NCBI RefSeq assembly: GCF_014655595.1
Contig: NZ_BNBL01000001.1
Span: 784,310 to 848,309 of the forward strand
Origin: Streptomyces griseocarneus
GTDB taxonomy: Bacteria > Actinomycetota > Actinomycetes > Streptomycetales > Streptomycetaceae
Direction of reading: 5' to 3'
DNA length: 64,000 nucleotides
A program made the translations under genes and the position numbers. The notes beneath the pieces are model-generated. The model was not told the DNA's origin. It ran no database searches and saw only the letters and a program-made list of their open reading frames with translations. This document shows positions 25,870 through 36,380 of the stretch, piece after piece (positions within the stretch are counted from its first letter, which is position 1; each line of letters starts with the position of its first letter).

Positions 25870-26819
25870 CCGTCCTGGACGTACGCGATCTGTCCGTACG
25901 GTTCCGCATGCGCGGCGGCCGGGAGATCGCCGCCGTCACCGAGGCGTCCTTCCGGCTCGGCCCGGGGGAGTGCCTCGCCCTCGTCGGCGAGAGCGGCTGC
26001 GGCAAGTCCGTGCTGGCCTCCGCCCTGCTGGGGCTGCTGCCCGGCAACGCGCGCACCGAGGGCAGCGCCCTGCTCGGCGACCTCGACCTGCTCGCCGCCG
26101 ACGAGCGCACGCTCGCCCGCACCGTACGGGGCCGCCGCGTCGGACTCGTCCCCCAGAGCCCCGCCGCCCACCTCACGCCCGTCCGCACCGTGCGGTCGCA
26201 GCTCGAGGAGACCGTGCGCGAGCTCACCGGCGTCCGCGGGCGCGTGCTGCGGACGGCCGCCGAGGCCGCCGCCGAGCGGGCGGCCTTCCCCGCCGGGCAC
26301 CTGGACCGCTACCCCCACCAGCTCTCCGGCGGCCTCGCCCAGCGCGCGGCCACCGCGCTCGCGCTCGTCGGCGACGCGCCCCTGCTGCTCGCCGACGAAC
26401 CCACCACGGGCCTGGACCGCGACCTCGTCGACCGTACGGTCGACGAGCTGCGCCGGCACGCGGACGCGGGCCGCGCCCTGCTGATGATCACCCACGACCT
26501 GGCGGCGGCGCAGCGGATCGCCGACCGCGTGGCCGTGATGTACGCGGGCCGCATCGTGGAAGTCGCCGACGCCACCGCCTTCTTCGGCGCTCCCGGCCCC
26601 CGCCACCCCTACGCGCGCGGACTGCTGGACGCCCTGCCGGAGCGGGCCTTCACCCCCATCCCGGGCATGCCCCCCGAACTGGGCGACCTGCCCGAGGGCT
26701 GCGCCTTCGCCGCCCGCTGCCCCCGGGCGGCGGCCGGCTGCCGGGCTGTTCCCGACCTCGCCGACGGGGTCGCCTGCCATCACCCCCACCCGGCCGCCGA
26801 GGAGGCCTCCCGTGCTTGA
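25866..26819 (+). CDS. nikD: Nickel/peptide-type ABC importer ATPase, DppD/NikD family
   Basis: This 317-residue ATPase starts at GTG 25866 within the upstream stop. Walker A is GESGCGKS near residue 41, the signature is LSGGLAQRAATALAL and Walker B is PLLLADEPTTGLDRD. The C-terminal oligopeptide-transporter extension has the Cys-rich GCAFAARCPRAAAGC, which in this family can hold an iron-sulfur cluster. It overlaps the next ATPase gene by eight bases. It forms one half of the ATPase heterodimer. Confidence 0.88.
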   Translation: MTVLDVRDLSVRFRMRGGREIAAVTEASFRLGPGECLALVGESGCGKSVLASALLGLLPGNARTEGSALLGDLDLLAADERTLARTVRGRRVGLVPQSPAAHLTPVRTVRSQLEETVRELTGVRGRVLRTAAEAAAERAAFPAGHLDRYPHQLSGGLAQRAATALALVGDAPLLLADEPTTGLDRDLVDRTVDELRRHADAGRALLMITHDLAAAQRIADRVAVMYAGRIVEVADATAFFGAPGPRHPYARGLLDALPERAFTPIPGMPPELGDLPEGCAFAARCPRAAAGCRAVPDLADGVACHHPHPAAEEASRA

Positions 26820-27504
26820 GCTGCGCGGCATCACCGCCGGCTACGACCCGCGCGACCCCGTCGTGCGGGACGTGTACCTGACCGTCGCCGACGGCGAGGC
26901 CGTGGGGCTGCTCGGGCCCAGCGGCTGCGGCAAGTCCACCCTCGCCCGCGTCGCCGCGTTGCTGCACCGGCCGACGGCCGGAACCGTCGTCATCGACGGC
27001 GAGCCCGCCCGCGGCTGGCGCCACCGCGCCCCGCGCGAACAGCGCACGGCGTTCGGCGTGGTCTTCCAGCAGCCCCGCCAGTCCGCCGACCCCCGGCTGC
27101 GGCTGCGCGACCTGATCGCCGAGCCGCTGCGCGCGTCGGGGCGGTCCCGCGCCGAGGCGGCGGCGCGCGTGGGCGAGCTGGCAGCCGCCGTCGGCCTGTC
27201 GGAGGAACTGCTGGCCCGCCGCCCGCACGAGGTCAGCGACGGCCAGCTGCAGCGCGCCTGCCTGGCGCGGGCGCTCGTGCCGCGCCCGCGCTGGCTGATC
27301 TGCGACGAGATGACCGCGATGCTGGACGCGTCGACGACGGCCGCGCTGGTCGCCGTCGTCGAGGACTACCGGCGCGAGAGCGGCGCCGGGCTGCTGGTCG
27401 TCGGCCACGACGCGGCGCTGCTGGACCGCTGGTGCGACCGCACGGTCCGCTGGTCAACCCTCGTACCGAATAAAGAAGATGCCTCGCCGCGCAAGGCAAC
27501 GTAA
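26812..27504 (+). CDS. nikE: Nickel/peptide-type ABC importer ATPase, DppF/NikE family
   Basis: This 230-residue ATPase starts at GTG 26812. Walker A is GPSGCGKST, the Q-loop region reads VFQQPRQSADPRL, the signature is VSDGQLQRACLARAL and Walker B is WLICDEMTAMLD. It is short for the family because it lacks the Cys-rich C-terminal extension. The signature VSDGQ departs slightly from LSGGQ. It is the last gene of the importer operon. A GNAT gene follows after about 40 bases, possibly from its own promoter. Confidence 0.85.
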   Translation: MLELRGITAGYDPRDPVVRDVYLTVADGEAVGLLGPSGCGKSTLARVAALLHRPTAGTVVIDGEPARGWRHRAPREQRTAFGVVFQQPRQSADPRLRLRDLIAEPLRASGRSRAEAAARVGELAAAVGLSEELLARRPHEVSDGQLQRACLARALVPRPRWLICDEMTAMLDASTTAALVAVVEDYRRESGAGLLVVGHDAALLDRWCDRTVRWSTLVPNKEDASPRKAT

Positions 27505-27545
27505 TGTCTGCTCCCGGAAGTTGACCATTACTTCGGGAGGGCTTG

Positions 27546-28178
27546 ATGGTTTCGCATCTCGTCAGCACGTGGGTCGCGGGCTGGGCCGTGTCGCGGGGAA
27601 CGCCCCCACCGGCCGTGACGCCCTGGGGGCTCTACCTCGAGGTGGGCCTCCCGGACCAGGTGGGGCGCCATGTCCTGCCCGAGGCAAGTGAGTTCGCGGT
27701 ACGGGGAGCCGCGACCTCGGTGACCGTGCCGCACACCTGGCTCAAGGTGCCCATGGACCCCGACGAGGCCGGGGCGTGGCTCCCCGGGGGCTGGGTCGTG
27801 GACAAGGAGGAGACCGGCCACCTGATGGCCGTGGACCTGTGCGCCACGGACCCGGTGGCACCCGAGGGGTACGCCGCGACCGTGGAGACCCTCGAGGGCG
27901 TCACCTACGTCCGCGTGCACGACGCGGCGGGCGAACTCGCCGCCAAGGGCCAGATGGCCGTCCTCGGGGAGGCCACCGTCGTCGACCGCGTCGTCACCGA
28001 GGAGGCCCACCGCCGGCGCGGCCTGGGCGGCTTCGTGATGCGCACCCTCGCCGACCTGGCCGTGGACCGCGGCGCGGCCCTCGGCGTGCTCGGCGCGACG
28101 GACGACGGGCGCGCGCTGTACGAGACGCTGGGCTGGAAGACGCACTCGCCACTGGCCGCGTGCATCTACCGGCCTTAG
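27546..28178 (+). CDS. GNAT family N-acetyltransferase
   Basis: This 210-residue protein starts at ATG 27546 after GGGAGGG. The C-terminal half holds the GNAT fold, with acetyl-CoA motif VTEEAHRRRGLGGFVM near residue 150 and LYETLGWKTHS at the end. The N-terminal 90 residues, Pro- and Trp-containing, are less typical. The acceptor substrate is unknown. It lies downstream of the nickel importer but with a gap and its own ribosome site, so a functional link is not shown. It converges on lysX with a gap of about 25 bases. Confidence 0.82.
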   Translation: MVSHLVSTWVAGWAVSRGTPPPAVTPWGLYLEVGLPDQVGRHVLPEASEFAVRGAATSVTVPHTWLKVPMDPDEAGAWLPGGWVVDKEETGHLMAVDLCATDPVAPEGYAATVETLEGVTYVRVHDAAGELAAKGQMAVLGEATVVDRVVTEEAHRRRGLGGFVMRTLADLAVDRGAALGVLGATDDGRALYETLGWKTHSPLAACIYRP

Positions 28179-28202
28179 GCCTGTCTCTGGAGGCGCCGTA
28201 CC

Positions 28203-31200
28203 TCAGCGGTGCCGCACCAGCGGAAACGGCAGCGTCTCGCGGATCGACAGCCCCGTAAGGAACATGACCACCCGGTCCACGCCGATCCCCAGCCCGCCCG
28301 TCGGCGGCATCGCGTACTCCAGAGCCCGCAGGAAGTCCTCGTCCAGCTCCATCGCCTCCGGGTCGCCGCCCGCCGCCAGCAGCGACTGGGCGGTCAGCCG
28401 GCGGCGCTGCTCGACGGGGTCGATCAGCTCGGAGTAGGCCGTGCCCAGCTCCGTGCCGAAGGCCACCAGGTCCCAGCGCTCGGCCAGGCGCGGATCGTGG
28501 CGGTGGGGGCGGGTGAGGGGCGAGACGTCGGTGGGGAAGTCCTTGTAGAAGACCGGCAGCGTGGTCCGCTCCTCCACCAGGCGTTCGTACAGCTCCAGCA
28601 CGATGTCGCCGCGCCCGTCCTCCGGCCGGTGCGGCACGCCCGCCGCGTCGCAGTGCGCGCGCAGCGCGGCGACGGTGGTGTCAGGGCCGACCTCCTGGCC
28701 GAGCGCCTCGGAGATCGCGCCGTGGACCGTCTTCACCGGCCACGTCCCCGAGATGTCGTGCTCGACCCGCTTGCCGTCCGCGTCCGCCCGCACCGCCACC
28801 GGCGCGCCGTGGGCGGCGACGGCGGCCTGCTGGATCAGCTCGCGGGTCAGGTCCAGCATCACGTGGTAGTCGGCGAAGGCCTGGTAGGCCTCCAGCATCG
28901 TGAACTCGGGGTTGTGCTTGTAGGACACGCCTTCGTTGCGGAAGGTGCGGCCCATCTCGAAGACCTTCTCCATGCCGCCCACGCACAGCCGCTTCAGGTA
29001 CAGCTCCGGGGCGATGCGCAGGTACAGGTCGAGGTCGTAGGCGTTGATGTGGGTGGTGAAGGGGCGGGCGTTCGCGCCGCCGTGGACCTGCTGGAGCATC
29101 GGCGTCTCGACCTCGAGGAAGCCCCGGTCGAGCAGGCCCCGGCGCAGCGCCTGCACGGCCGCGCTGCGCTCCCGCACGGTCTGCCGGGCCCGCGGCGAGA
29201 TCGCCAGGTCGACGTAGCGCATCCGCACCCGCGCCTCGGGGTCGCTCAGCCCGCGCCGCTTGTCGGGCAGCGGCCGCAGGCACTTCGCGGTCATCCGGGC
29301 GGCGGTGACGAACACCGACAGCTCGCCGCGGTCGGTGGTGGCGACCTCGCCCTCCGCCTCGATGTGGTCGCCGAGGTCGATGTGGGTGGTGAAGCGCCGC
29401 AGCAGTTCCTCGCCGGAGCCGTCGCGGCTGAAGACGAGCTGGAGGTCGCCGGACCAGTCGCGCAGGACGGCGAAGGCGATCCCGCCGTGGTTGCGGATCA
29501 GCAGCACACGGCCGGCCACCACGACCCGTTCGCCGGTACGGGCCGACGCCCCCGGCCCGGCGTGCGCCGCCCGGATCGCGGCGAGGGTGTGGGTGCGCCG
29601 GGCGTCCACGGGATAGGGGTCGACGCCGGCCTCGAGCAGCCGCTCGAGCTTGCGCCGCCGTACCCGCACCTGCTCCGGCAGGCCGGCGAGCTCGTCCGCG
29701 CCGGGTCCGCCGGCCTCGGCGCCGCCGGTGAAGCCGAGTTCGGACAGGGACGGCAGGCCAGCTGTGGAGGCCGGCCGCGCCCCGCCCCCGCGGCGCCCAC
29801 GGCTCCACAGCTTGCCCAGGCTCGGCACCGCGACGAACCCCTCCGCGATGCCGGCCGCCAGCCCGATCCGGGCGAGCGCGCCCGCGTCGGCGTAGCACAG
29901 GAAGCGGGGATGCCACTCGGGGTTGTACTTCACGTTGGAGCGGTACAGCGCCTCCAGCTGCCACCACCGGGAGAAGAACAGCAGCAACTTCCGCCACAGC
30001 CGCAGCACCGGTCCGGCCCCGATCCGCGCCCCCTCCTCGAAGGCCGAGCGGAAGACGGCGAAGTTCAGCGAGATCCGCTTGACGCCGAACCGCCCCGCCT
30101 GCGCGCACAGGCGCGTGACCATGAACTCCATCACGCCGTTGGGTGCCGACCGGTCGCGGCGCATCACGTCCAGCGACACGCCGTCGGACCCCCAGGGCAC
30201 GAACGACAGCAGCGCGATCATCGTGCCCTCGCGGTCGAACGCCTCCACCAGCAGGCAGTCGCCGTCGGCCGGGTCGCCCAGCCGCCCCAGCGCCATGGAG
30301 AAGCCGCGCTCGGTCTCGGTGTCCCGCCAGGTGTCGGCGCGCCGGATGACCTCGCCCATCTCCTCCTCGGACAGCGCCGAGTGACGCCGGACGCGGACGG
30401 TGGCGCCCGTACGCTCCACCCGGTTGACCGCCTGCCGGGTCACCCGCATCTCCCGGCCCTCGAGGTCGAAGGAGGCCACCTGCAGGACGGCCTCGTCGCC
30501 CAGCTGCAGGGCGCCCAGTCCCGAACGGGCGTAGGCCCGCGCGCCCTCCTCTCCGGCGCCCATGACGGCGGGCTGCCAGCCGTAGCGGCCCGCGAGCTCC
30601 AGCCAGGCGTCGATGGCCGGGGTCCACGCCTCGGGGTCGCCCAGCGGGTCGCCGGAGGCCAGGCAGACCCCCGCCTCCACGCGGTAGGTGACGGCGGCCT
30701 TGCCGCTGGGGGAGAAGACGACGGCCTTGTCACGGCGCGTCGCGAAGTAGCCGAGCGAGTCCCGGCCGCCGTAACGGGTGAGGAGGGCGCGGATGCGCGG
30801 CTCCTCGTCGTCGTGCAGGGCCGCCTCCAGGCGCTGCGAGCGGAAGAGCGCCATGGCCGCGTTCAGCAGCGCGAGCGCCCCGAACAGCCCCAGGAGGAAA
30901 TACACCCAGTGCGGCGGGTGACCGGCGAAGTGACGGCCGCTGACCAGGCCGCCGAACACCCTGTTGACGACGAACAGCAGCCGGTTCCCGCCGCCCGGCT
31001 CCAGCGTGCCCGGGAAGAGCGAGACCAGGCCCCAGCCGAGGAGCACGGCCACGGCGAGCCCGGCCGCGAGGACGAGCAGGGCGCGCAGGAACGCGCCGCG
31101 CCGCGAGGCCGCGTAGAACTCCCGCCGGGCCAGGATCAGCAGTGCCATCGCGGCGATGCACAGCACCAGCGAGGGGATCATGTCCCAGTAGCCCACCGCC

Positions 31201-31571
31201 GCCAGCAGCGCGTCCGCGAGCAGCAGCAGGGTCAGATAGCCCAGGACGAACCACAGCGTGACGCGCTTGCGGGCCGCCATGGCCGTGGCGAGCAGCAGCA
31301 GGAAGACGGCGAGGGCGAGGTTCGGGGCGGTGGGAACGGTCAGCAGGTCCAGCGCGTCCGTCAGCGGCGCCGCCGCCCGCCGCAGCGGGGGGATCAGCGC
31401 GGTCACCGCGCAGAAGAGGCCGACCAGCCCGAAGAAGATCGCGAACCCGTTGGGCACGCGGTGCAGGAAGCGGTGCCACGCCGTGTCCCGCCCGGAACCC
31501 GGCACCGCCGCCTCCCGGGCCCCGGCCTCCTGCGCCGGGGCGGGCTCGCGGTCCCGGACTGTGCGGCTCAT
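28203..31571 (-). CDS. lysX: LysX: lysylphosphatidylglycerol synthase / lysyl-tRNA synthetase fusion
   Basis: This 1122-residue bifunctional enzyme makes lysyl-tRNA and transfers lysine to phosphatidylglycerol, which lowers membrane negative charge and protects from cationic peptides. Residues about 35-255 hold membrane helices. Residues about 260-560 are the MprF-type transferase domain (DUF2156 type). Residues about 620-1122 are a class II lysyl-tRNA synthetase with its OB-fold, motif 2 ([20 protein letters not shown]) and motif 3 ([15 protein letters not shown]). Length and domain order match actinobacterial LysX. The ATG at 31571 has no Shine-Dalgarno sequence but a -10-like box six bases upstream. 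Confidence 0.95.
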   Translation of the reverse strand: MSRTVRDREPAPAQEAGAREAAVPGSGRDTAWHRFLHRVPNGFAIFFGLVGLFCAVTALIPPLRRAAAPLTDALDLLTVPTAPNLALAVFLLLLATAMAARKRVTLWFVLGYLTLLLLADALLAAVGYWDMIPSLVLCIAAMALLILARREFYAASRRGAFLRALLVLAAGLAVAVLLGWGLVSLFPGTLEPGGGNRLLFVVNRVFGGLVSGRHFAGHPPHWVYFLLGLFGALALLNAAMALFRSQRLEAALHDDEEPRIRALLTRYGGRDSLGYFATRRDKAVVFSPSGKAAVTYRVEAGVCLASGDPLGDPEAWTPAIDAWLELAGRYGWQPAVMGAGEEGARAYARSGLGALQLGDEAVLQVASFDLEGREMRVTRQAVNRVERTGATVRVRRHSALSEEEMGEVIRRADTWRDTETERGFSMALGRLGDPADGDCLLVEAFDREGTMIALLSFVPWGSDGVSLDVMRRDRSAPNGVMEFMVTRLCAQAGRFGVKRISLNFAVFRSAFEEGARIGAGPVLRLWRKLLLFFSRWWQLEALYRSNVKYNPEWHPRFLCYADAGALARIGLAAGIAEGFVAVPSLGKLWSRGRRGGGARPASTAGLPSLSELGFTGGAEAGGPGADELAGLPEQVRVRRRKLERLLEAGVDPYPVDARRTHTLAAIRAAHAGPGASARTGERVVVAGRVLLIRNHGGIAFAVLRDWSGDLQLVFSRDGSGEELLRRFTTHIDLGDHIEAEGEVATTDRGELSVFVTAARMTAKCLRPLPDKRRGLSDPEARVRMRYVDLAISPRARQTVRERSAAVQALRRGLLDRGFLEVETPMLQQVHGGANARPFTTHINAYDLDLYLRIAPELYLKRLCVGGMEKVFEMGRTFRNEGVSYKHNPEFTMLEAYQAFADYHVMLDLTRELIQQAAVAAHGAPVAVRADADGKRVEHDISGTWPVKTVHGAISEALGQEVGPDTTVAALRAHCDAAGVPHRPEDGRGDIVLELYERLVEERTTLPVFYKDFPTDVSPLTRPHRHDPRLAERWDLVAFGTELGTAYSELIDPVEQRRRLTAQSLLAAGGDPEAMELDEDFLRALEYAMPPTGGLGIGVDRVVMFLTGLSIRETLPFPLVRHR

Positions 31572-31583
31572 TCCGTCAGCCTA
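31572..31583 (-). promoter_or_regulatory. lysX: Candidate -10 element for leaderless lysX transcript
   Basis: TAGGCT (31583-31578) is followed by six bases and then the lysX ATG at 31571. This repeats the geometry seen before two other genes in the window at 3574 and 59616. No good -35 box was seen. Confidence 0.5.
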
Positions 31584-31801
31584 GGCACGCCACGGCGCCG
31601 GACGCCTGTCGAACGGCACGCGCCCGTCGAACGCCGTACGACAGCCGGGTGCCCGCGTTCCGCCCGCACGCACCCGGCTGCCTCCCGTCCACGGCCGAAC
31701 CGGTGATTTCCTACCCGAATGGCGTATGCCCGTCACCCCGGTCGCCGCGGTGGGATGAGCGAGACTGACCCTCAACCGCCGCTCCGCCGAGGAGGTACAC
31801 C

Positions 31802-31996
31802 ATGGCCGTTTCGATCTCCGTGGTCCTGTTGCTTCTGGTCCTGGCAGTGGTGTTCATGCGGAGCGGGGGGCTGCGCGTCTCGCATGCGCTGGTCTGCGTC
31901 CTGCTCGGCTTCCTGCTGGCCAGTACGAGCATCGCGCCGACCATCTCCAACGGGCTCACGGCCACCGCCCACCTGGTGAGCGGCGTACGGCCGTGA
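31802..31996 (+). CDS. Small conserved membrane protein
   Basis: This 64-residue hydrophobic protein has a perfect ribosome site (AGGAGGT) before ATG 31802. One membrane segment covers residues 3-18 and a second covers about 28-45, separated by RSGGLRVSH. It lacks catalytic motifs. It converges on the encapsulin gene with a four-base gap. Similar small proteins occur next to family 2B encapsulin genes in Streptomyces as far as I recall, but a functional tie is not shown. Confidence 0.75.
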   Translation: MAVSISVVLLLLVLAVVFMRSGGLRVSHALVCVLLGFLLASTSIAPTISNGLTATAHLVSGVRP

Positions 31997-32000
31997 CGGC

Positions 32001-33407
32001 TCAGCGGCCGATCTCGACGTCCTCGAGGACGCCGAGCGCGTCGGGCACCAGGATCGCGGCCGAGTAGTAGGCGCTCACCAGGTACGACGAGACCGCCTGC
32101 TCGTTGATGCCCATGAAGCGCACGTTCAGGCTGGGCTGGTACTCGTCGGGGATGCCGGTCTGGTGGAGGCCGATGACGCCCTGGTTGTCCTCGCCCGTGC
32201 GCATGGCGATGATCGAGCTGGTGCCCGTCTCGCTGACCGGGATCTTGTTGCAGGGCAGCAGCGGGACGCCGCGCCAGGAGCGCACCGCCGTGCCGAGGAC
32301 GTCGATGTTCTGCGGGTAGAGGCCACGGCTGTTGCACTCGCGGCCGAACGCGGCGATCGTGCGCGGATGGGCCAGCAGGTACTGCGTCTTGCGGCGCCGG
32401 GAGAGGAGCTCGTCGAGGTCGTCGGGGGTGGGCGGGCCGCTGCGGGTGTGGATGCGCTGGCCCAGGTCGGCGTTGTGCAGGAGGCCGAACTCGCGGTTGT
32501 TGATCATCTCGTGCTCCTGGCGTTCGCGCAGGGCCTCGATGGTCAGCCGGAGCTGCTGTTCCACCTGGTTCATGGGCTCGTTGTAGAGGTCGGCCACCCG
32601 GGTGTGGACCCGCAGGACCGTCTGGGCGACGCTCAGTTCGTACTCGCGCGGCGCGAGCTCGTAGTCCACGAAGGTGCCGGTGATGGACGGCTCGCCCGAG
32701 TGCCCGGACGTCACGGCGATGTCCGCCTCGCCGCGGTTGTTCGCCGGCGGTGTGCTGCGGCTCGCGAAGTCCGCGACGTGGGTGCGCAGGGACTCCGAGC
32801 GCTCGGCCAGCTCCTGGAAGGCCTGCAGGGGCAGGGCCAGGACCGTGCACCGGGTCACCGCCCGGACGGTGAAGTTCCAGGTGCCGTCGGGCTCGAGGGG
32901 CACCTGCTCGCCGAAGTAGTCGCCGTCGGCCAGGGTGGCGAGGACGGTCTCGTCGCCGTACTTCCCCGTGCCGGTCTTGGTGAGTTTGCCGTGGGCGATC
33001 AGGAAGACGTGATTCGCGGGCTGCCCCTCCTCCACGAGCGTGTCGCCCGCCGCGTACTCCCGCTGGACGAAGCCGTCCGCCAGCGCCTCGAGCGTCCCGG
33101 CGTCCTCGAACCCGCGCAGCAGCGGCAGTTCGCCCAGCTCCGGCGGGATGACACGGACCTCCGTGCCCGTCGAGACGAACTCGACGCGGCCGTCGCCGAC
33201 GGTGTAGGTCAGCCGTCGGTTGACCCGGTAGGTGCCGGCCGACACCTGGACCCAGGGCAGCACGCGCAGCAGCCAGCGCGAGGAGATCCCGCGCATCTGG
33301 GGTACGGACTTGGTGGTCGTCGCGAGCTGGCGTGCCGCGTCCGTGCCGAGGCTCAGCTGGGCCTGCGCCGGCTGCGCGGAGCCCTCCGGCTCCACTGACG
33401 TGGTCAT
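32001..33407 (-). CDS. Family 2B encapsulin shell protein with cyclic-nucleotide-binding-like insertion (copy 1)
   Basis: This 468-residue protein assembles into a protein nanocompartment. The N-terminal arm and first HK97-type region ([20 protein letters not shown]) are followed at about residues 90-200 by an inserted cNMP-binding-like domain ([29 protein letters not shown]). The rest of the HK97-like shell fold then follows, including [20 protein letters not shown] and a C-terminal [18 protein letters not shown]. This insertion defines family 2B. It lies 139 bases downstream of a second copy on the same strand. Two-copy loci can build mixed shells. Known 2B cargo includes terpene cyclases and polyprenyl transferases; none is adjacent. 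Confidence 0.93.
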   Translation of the reverse strand: MTTSVEPEGSAQPAQAQLSLGTDAARQLATTTKSVPQMRGISSRWLLRVLPWVQVSAGTYRVNRRLTYTVGDGRVEFVSTGTEVRVIPPELGELPLLRGFEDAGTLEALADGFVQREYAAGDTLVEEGQPANHVFLIAHGKLTKTGTGKYGDETVLATLADGDYFGEQVPLEPDGTWNFTVRAVTRCTVLALPLQAFQELAERSESLRTHVADFASRSTPPANNRGEADIAVTSGHSGEPSITGTFVDYELAPREYELSVAQTVLRVHTRVADLYNEPMNQVEQQLRLTIEALRERQEHEMINNREFGLLHNADLGQRIHTRSGPPTPDDLDELLSRRRKTQYLLAHPRTIAAFGRECNSRGLYPQNIDVLGTAVRSWRGVPLLPCNKIPVSETGTSSIIAMRTGEDNQGVIGLHQTGIPDEYQPSLNVRFMGINEQAVSSYLVSAYYSAAILVPDALGVLEDVEIGR

Positions 33408-33498
33408 TGGTGGTGATCACCCATCTGTGAGAAGGCGTGGGGCGGGACATGAAGCGAAACGTGAGGCGAGACGTGCGGCGGGAAGGCATGCCGGAGAG

Positions 33499-33536
33499 CC
33501 GGGCGGCGGCTGTGTCCCGGAAAGGGACCCGCCCGG
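33499..33536 (-). terminator. Hairpin between the two encapsulin genes
   Basis: An outer 8-base stem (CCGGGCGG with CCGCCCGG) and an inner 5-base stem (GTCCC with GGGAC) sit in the 139-base gap after the stop of copy 2. It may reduce read-through, so the two shell proteins could be made in unequal amounts. No T-tract follows. Confidence 0.55.
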
Positions 33537-33546
33537 CCTTTCCCCG

Positions 33547-34959
33547 TCAGTGCCCGATTTCGACGTTCTCGAGAATTCCGAGAGCGTCGGGCACAAGAAC
33601 AGCGGCTGAATAGTAGGCGCTCACCAGATAGGAGATGATGGCCTGTTCGCTGATTCCCATGAAACGCACCGAGAGGCTCGGCTGGTATTCATCGGCGATT
33701 CCCGTGCGGTGCAGCCCGACGACACCCTGGGACTCCTGCCCGGTGCGCATCAGCAGGACGGAGCTGACGCCGGTCTCGGTGACCGGGATCTTGTTGCACG
33801 GGAAGATGGGCACCCCGCGCCAGGCCGGCAGCTGGTGGCCGCCGACGTCGACGTGGTCGGGGTAGACGCCCCGGCGGTTGAACTCGCGCCCGATCGCCGC
33901 GATGGTGCGCGGGTGCGCCAGCAGGAAGCCGGGGTCCTTCCAGACCGTCGCCAGCAGGTCGTCGAGGTCGTCGGGGGTGGGCGGGCCGCCGCGGGTGTGG
34001 ATGCGCTGCCTCAGGTCGGCGTTGTGCAGGAGGCCGAACTCGCGGTTGTTGATCATCTCGTGCTCCTGGCGTTCGCGCAGGGCCTCGATGGTCAGCCGGA
34101 GTTGCTGCTCGACCTGGTTCATGGGCTCGTTGTAGAGGTCGGCCACGCGGGTGTGCACCCGCAGGACCGTCTGCGCCACGCTCAGCCCGTACTCGCGGGG
34201 GGAGGGCTCGTAGTCCGCGAAGACCCCGGGCAGCACGGGCTCCCCGGTGTGGCCGGAGGAGACGTCGATGGCGGACTCGCCCTGGTCGTTCTGCGGCCGG
34301 CCGGACCGGGTGCGGAACGCCTCCACATGGGAGCGCAGGCCCTCGGAACGTTCCAGCGCCTCCTCGAACTCCCGGCGCGGCAGCGTCAGCACCGTACAGG
34401 CGGTCACCGCGCGGACGGTGAAGTCCCACTCGCCGGCTTCGGCCGCGGCCAGCGCCCGGTCGCCGAAGTACCCGCCGTCGGCCAGCACGCCCAGCACGGC
34501 CTCGTCGCCGTACTCGCCCGCGTGCACCTTCTCGGCCTTGCCGTGGGCGATCAGCACGACCTGGTCGGCCGGCTGCCCGGCCTCGACCAGGACCTCGCCG
34601 GGCCGCAGCTCCCGCTGGGTGAAGCGGCCCGCCAGGCTTTCGAGCACCTCGGGGTCGGAGAACCCGCGCAGCAGCGGCAGCTCGCCCAGCTCCGCCGGGA
34701 TGACCCGCACCTCCGCGCCGGTGCTGAAGAACTCCACCCGGCCGTCACCGAGCGTGTGGGTCAGCCGTCGGTTCACCCGGTACGTACCGCCTGAGACCTG
34801 CACCCATGGCAGCAGCCGCAGGAGCCACCGGGAGGTGATTCCCTGCATCTGCGGTACGGACTTGGTCGTGGTCGCCAGATTCCGGGCGGCCTGAGTGCCC
34901 AGACTCAGCCGGTTCGGCGGATCGTCCGTGCCCGTACCGGACTCCACTGACGTCGTCAT
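33547..34959 (-). CDS. Family 2B encapsulin shell protein (copy 2)
   Basis: This 470-residue paralogue of the neighbouring shell protein has the same architecture: arm, cNMP-binding-like insertion ([18 protein letters not shown] near residue 120) and shell domain. I chose ATG 34959 because it aligns with the start of copy 1 (both begin MTTSVE); ATG 34977 would add six residues. A 90-base stretch within it (34012-34101) is identical to copy 1 (32463-32552), which is far above the similarity elsewhere. The insert differs more between copies, so the two may respond to different ligands or have lost binding. No cargo gene is adjacent. Confidence 0.93.
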   Translation of the reverse strand: MTTSVESGTGTDDPPNRLSLGTQAARNLATTTKSVPQMQGITSRWLLRLLPWVQVSGGTYRVNRRLTHTLGDGRVEFFSTGAEVRVIPAELGELPLLRGFSDPEVLESLAGRFTQRELRPGEVLVEAGQPADQVVLIAHGKAEKVHAGEYGDEAVLGVLADGGYFGDRALAAAEAGEWDFTVRAVTACTVLTLPRREFEEALERSEGLRSHVEAFRTRSGRPQNDQGESAIDVSSGHTGEPVLPGVFADYEPSPREYGLSVAQTVLRVHTRVADLYNEPMNQVEQQLRLTIEALRERQEHEMINNREFGLLHNADLRQRIHTRGGPPTPDDLDDLLATVWKDPGFLLAHPRTIAAIGREFNRRGVYPDHVDVGGHQLPAWRGVPIFPCNKIPVTETGVSSVLLMRTGQESQGVVGLHRTGIADEYQPSLSVRFMGISEQAIISYLVSAYYSAAVLVPDALGILENVEIGH

Positions 34960-35141
34960 ATGCGAATGCCCACCCATCCCAAAACGGCTGTACCCGAAAC
35001 GGCTGCGTTCATTGCGGCTGCGTGCATTGCCGGAATGCCCGGGCGGAGGTTGCCGGGAATTCCCGCGTGGCTCCCTCTCGAAGCTAGCAGCGGCATTCGC
35101 CGGGCGCGATCACTCAAACGGATGGGATTGAAGTGTGATTG

Positions 35142-36380
35142 TCAGGGGCGGATAAAGACGCCGATGCCGTTGGCCACCGGTCTCTCCTCGCCGCCCGACG
35201 GGTGGTTGCGCACGACCGAACGCCCGCTGCCCCGGGCGCGGGTGACCAAAGTGGAGGAACCGCCCCCGTCCAGGTTGAAGGCGTCGACGGCACCGATCTC
35301 CCGCATCGCCCGGGCCAGTTCGGCCACGGTCAGCCCGGAGCGGTAGGCCGCGGCGCCGTCCAGCGCCAGCAGGTACAGCCGCCGCCCGTGCGAGGCCAGG
35401 CCGGCAGCACTGCGCACGGCCGGGGTCGCCCGGTCCAGCCCCGCGGCCGGCCGTCCGCCGCGCAGGACCGGGAAGCCGCCGACGGCGAACGACAGCGCTC
35501 CACGGTGCCGGGAGCGCAGGTGCTGACCGACCGTCACCCGGTCACCGACCGAGAGCTTGCGCAGCTCGCGCGCGCCGTCCTCCCGTCCCACCAGCACCAC
35601 CGACCCCGGGGCGATCCCGCCCCGTCCCGGCCGCTCCGCCACCGCCGCCACCCGGCCGCGGCGCACGGTCAGTTCGTAGGTCTCGTCGCTGCACGGAGCG
35701 CCCCGTACGGTGTCCGTGCCGCAGGTCGCGCGCACCCGGGAGGCCCGGCCCCACGCGGGGGTGAACGCGCCGATGCCGTCCACCGGAAGCGCGTACTGAT
35801 TGAAGCCGTCGAGCGGCAGCTCTCCGCCCGGAGTCCGCACGGACCCCGCCAGCGTGAGCCGGTCCAGGCGGCCCTCCCGGTTCGTCCCCACGGCGAAGAC
35901 GTCCTCGGCGGTGACGCCCGTCGGCATCACGGGCCCGAAGCGCTGGCCGTCCGGCACCGCCGCCTTCAGGTCGCGCCCGCCCGCGACGGCCGGCCCCACA
36001 GGGGCGCCCGTCGCCTCCACCCCGGGGTGCTGCGTCTCGGTGATGTTGAAGAAGTCCCCGTTCACCGCGCCCACCGCACCCCGGCTGTCGGCCAGTTGCG
36101 ACACCTTGGCCCGCTCCGCCACGGCGCCCGGATACAGCAGATCGACCGACACGTGCCGGTCGCGCAGGTCGACGGTGAGCAGATGGCCGTACGCCGGTCC
36201 GTGCGATCCCCTCAGTGAGAAGCCCCGGTACGTCACTCCCGGGCCGAGGGAGGCCGGTGCCTCGAGCCGCAGCGGGGAAGCCTCTTCCGTACCGGCCCAC
36301 GCCGGGCCGCCGCCGATCAGCGACACCCATGCCACCAGCACCGCGGTGACCGCGCGTACGCGGCGAACACGTCTACCCAT
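35142..36380 (-). CDS. Secreted phosphodiester glycosidase (NAGPA domain)
   Basis: This 412-residue protein has a signal peptide at residues 1-30 (AVLVAWVSLIGGGPAWAG). The catalytic NAGPA domain in the C-terminal half shows the family pattern VNGDFFNI near residue 105, LYLLALDGAAAY and FNLDGGGSSTLV near residue 380. The family removes GlcNAc or other sugars linked through a phosphodiester. In bacteria it is often a wall or exopolysaccharide enzyme. ATG 36380 follows GGGGTGG; a longer start at 36419 lacks one. It is divergent from a second phosphodiester-acting enzyme with 200 bases between them. Confidence 0.88.
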   Translation of the reverse strand: MGRRVRRVRAVTAVLVAWVSLIGGGPAWAGTEEASPLRLEAPASLGPGVTYRGFSLRGSHGPAYGHLLTVDLRDRHVSVDLLYPGAVAERAKVSQLADSRGAVGAVNGDFFNITETQHPGVEATGAPVGPAVAGGRDLKAAVPDGQRFGPVMPTGVTAEDVFAVGTNREGRLDRLTLAGSVRTPGGELPLDGFNQYALPVDGIGAFTPAWGRASRVRATCGTDTVRGAPCSDETYELTVRRGRVAAVAERPGRGGIAPGSVVLVGREDGARELRKLSVGDRVTVGQHLRSRHRGALSFAVGGFPVLRGGRPAAGLDRATPAVRSAAGLASHGRRLYLLALDGAAAYRSGLTVAELARAMREIGAVDAFNLDGGGSSTLVTRARGSGRSVVRNHPSGGEERPVANGIGVFIRP

